A stretch of DNA of 6,231 nucleotides, taken from contig SLGR01000236.1 of the NCBI GenBank assembly GCA_007136585.1, positions 1 through 6,231 of the forward strand. Reading direction: 5' to 3'. The position numbers and the translations under genes are program-made. The notes under the pieces were generated by a model that did not search any database, was not told the DNA's origin, and saw nothing but the letters and a program-made list of their open reading frames with translations. Shown here piece after piece: positions 4,983 to 6,231 of the stretch. This DNA is from Candidatus Sumerlaeota bacterium. Its GTDB lineage: Bacteria; CG03; SLGR01. Numbering within the stretch: position 1 is the first letter of the stretch; each line of letters opens with the position of its first letter.

Positions 4983-6231
4983 ATGACTAACAGAAAAGAA
5001 TACGTTAAATATTCATTGACTGCGGCGGTTCTGATACTGCTCTTTTCTTCTTCCGGCTTCTCTGAAACCGGGCGTAACTGGGCCGAGTGGCGGGGCCCGA
5101 ACCATAACGGTATTTCCGATGAGACCGGATGGGACCCTGAGGCCCTGAAAAGACCGTTACGGGTTAACTGGAATATAAACGTTGGCGAAGGGTACTCCAG
5201 CGTTTCCGTAAAAGGAGATTACCTTTATACAATGGGGTATGACCAGTCATCCGGAGAAAATATTCTTTACTGCCTGAAAGTTGACACCGCCGAAGAGGTC
5301 TGGAGATACACCTACGAAGCTCCAAGAGGAAGGTACGCGGGACCCAAATGCACCCCCGTGGCACATAACGGGTTTGTCTACACTTTCGGGCAGGGCGGAT
5401 GGTTTAAATGTAACGACGCCCGGACAGGAGAACTTATATGGAAACGCCATGCGGTTGAAGAACTCGGCGCAAGGAGACCGCACTGGCAGTTCCCTTCTTC
5501 CGTAAGAGTACACGGGCGCAAGGCTATTGTGAACGCGGCCGAGTCAGGCGTGGCTCTGGACAGGGAGACAGGTGAGGTTATATGGGTAAGCCCGCCTGGA
5601 ACCGGCAACTATGCGACCCCCGTGCTTTATGAGGATAACGGGAGAACCCTGGCAGTTATTGTGGGGCGCGACCGGCTTTACAGCGTTGATGCGCGCACGG
5701 GGGAGACCGTATGGGTCTATCCCTGGAGTACTCCCAGGTCCATAACGGCGGCGGACCCTTTTATTTATAACGGGTTGCTTTATATCTCAAGCGGGTATCG
5801 TCACGGGGGAGCTCTCCTTGATATCAGCGGATCCGAACCGGAACTTTTATGGCAGAACAGAGATCTCTGTTCTCATTTCACATCTCCGATCATAATGGAC
5901 GGACACATCTACGGGGTCAACGGTAACGCGGGAACTTCAGCCAACCTTAAATGCCTGGATATTGAAGACGGTTCGGTAGTATGGAGTAAAGAGCTCGGGT
6001 TCGGGAACATGATGGCCGCCGCAGGCTACATTATTCTGGTAACCGAAAACGGGTCGCTATACATAATAGAGGCTGACCCGTTGGGGTACAAAGAGGTTTC
6101 AAGCGCCCATAACCTGCTTGACAGGCTCTGCTGGACCGCCCCTGTCCTTGTGCGCTCTACGGTATACCTGAGAAACGACAGGGGAGATATTATCAGCATA
6201 GATCTCTCCCGGGAAAATAATTCAGAAAACA
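4983..6231 (+). CDS. Exported PQQ-like beta-propeller repeat protein (partial; 3' end outside window)
   Basis: The first 416 residues are visible and open to the window end. Residues 1-27 form a Sec signal peptide: a basic start (RKEYVK), a hydrophobic core (LTAAVLILLF) and a likely cut after SSSGFS or the next residue. The mature protein opens with WAEWRGPNHNGIS (33-45), a hallmark of the PQQ-like/BamB-like propellers abundant in planctomycete-type bacteria. Blades follow with 'D-x-x-T-G-E-x-x-W'-like ends at Trp107, Trp153, Trp201, Trp244, Trp290 and Trp334, spaced 43-48 residues apart. These repeats mark the fold; PQQ binding or dehydrogenase activity is not shown, and many members are non-enzymatic scaffolds. 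The start is supported by AAGGAGAG (4969-4976) at good spacing. It is transcribed away from larE, and no functional link to the hydrogenase is visible. Confidence 0.9.
   Translation, partial: MTNRKEYVKYSLTAAVLILLFSSSGFSETGRNWAEWRGPNHNGISDETGWDPEALKRPLRVNWNINVGEGYSSVSVKGDYLYTMGYDQSSGENILYCLKVDTAEEVWRYTYEAPRGRYAGPKCTPVAHNGFVYTFGQGGWFKCNDARTGELIWKRHAVEELGARRPHWQFPSSVRVHGRKAIVNAAESGVALDRETGEVIWVSPPGTGNYATPVLYEDNGRTLAVIVGRDRLYSVDARTGETVWVYPWSTPRSITAADPFIYNGLLYISSGYRHGGALLDISGSEPELLWQNRDLCSHFTSPIIMDGHIYGVNGNAGTSANLKCLDIEDGSVVWSKELGFGNMMAAAGYIILVTENGSLYIIEADPLGYKEVSSAHNLLDRLCWTAPVLVRSTVYLRNDRGDIISIDLSRENNSEN

Overview
The window looks like part of a chromosome from an anaerobic, hydrogen-metabolising bacterium. 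The grounds are a multi-subunit [FeFe] hydrogenase of the electron-bifurcating type and a secreted PQQ-like beta-propeller protein with the N-terminal 'W-x-x-W-R-G-P-N-x-x-G-x-S' signature. That signature is common in Planctomycetes, Verrucomicrobia, Lentisphaerae and Omnitrophota. The phylum is inference; no rRNA or marker gene is present.

Layout. Bases 1-4496 hold one leftward (minus-strand) gene run. In transcription order it is larE (PP-loop sulfur transferase), then hndA (NuoE-like), hndB (small [2Fe-2S] protein), hndC (NuoF-like NADH/FMN subunit) and hndD ([FeFe] hydrogenase catalytic subunit), which leaves the window at base 1 before its last two H-cluster motifs. The four hnd genes are packed with overlaps or a 5-base gap. 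A 54-base gap with a good sigma70-type promoter separates larE from hndA. Bases 4497-4982 are a non-coding divergent regulatory region. A rightward gene for an exported PQQ-like propeller protein starts at 4983 and runs off the right edge.

How it works together. HndA, HndB, HndC and HndD together match the tetrameric HndABCD arrangement, which couples NAD(P)H, ferredoxin and H2 in the cytoplasm. The unusual point is HndC. It keeps an N-terminal thioredoxin-like ferredoxin domain in which every cysteine has been lost, while the separate HndB has the cysteines. LarE is of the three-cysteine type associated with a [4Fe-4S] cluster. It normally serves nickel-pincer cofactor synthesis, so its place ahead of a nickel-free hydrogenase is unexplained.

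The 486-base divergent region is rich in signals: facing promoters, a palindrome over the predicted larE -10 box, three copies of an ATAATCAG...AAAC motif, phased GAAAC boxes, and a terminator-like hairpin just downstream of the rightward start site that suggests attenuation. I see no CRISPR array, tRNA, rRNA or mobile element. The best candidates for something undescribed are the cysteine-free HndC domain, the larE-hnd linkage, and the regulatory region.
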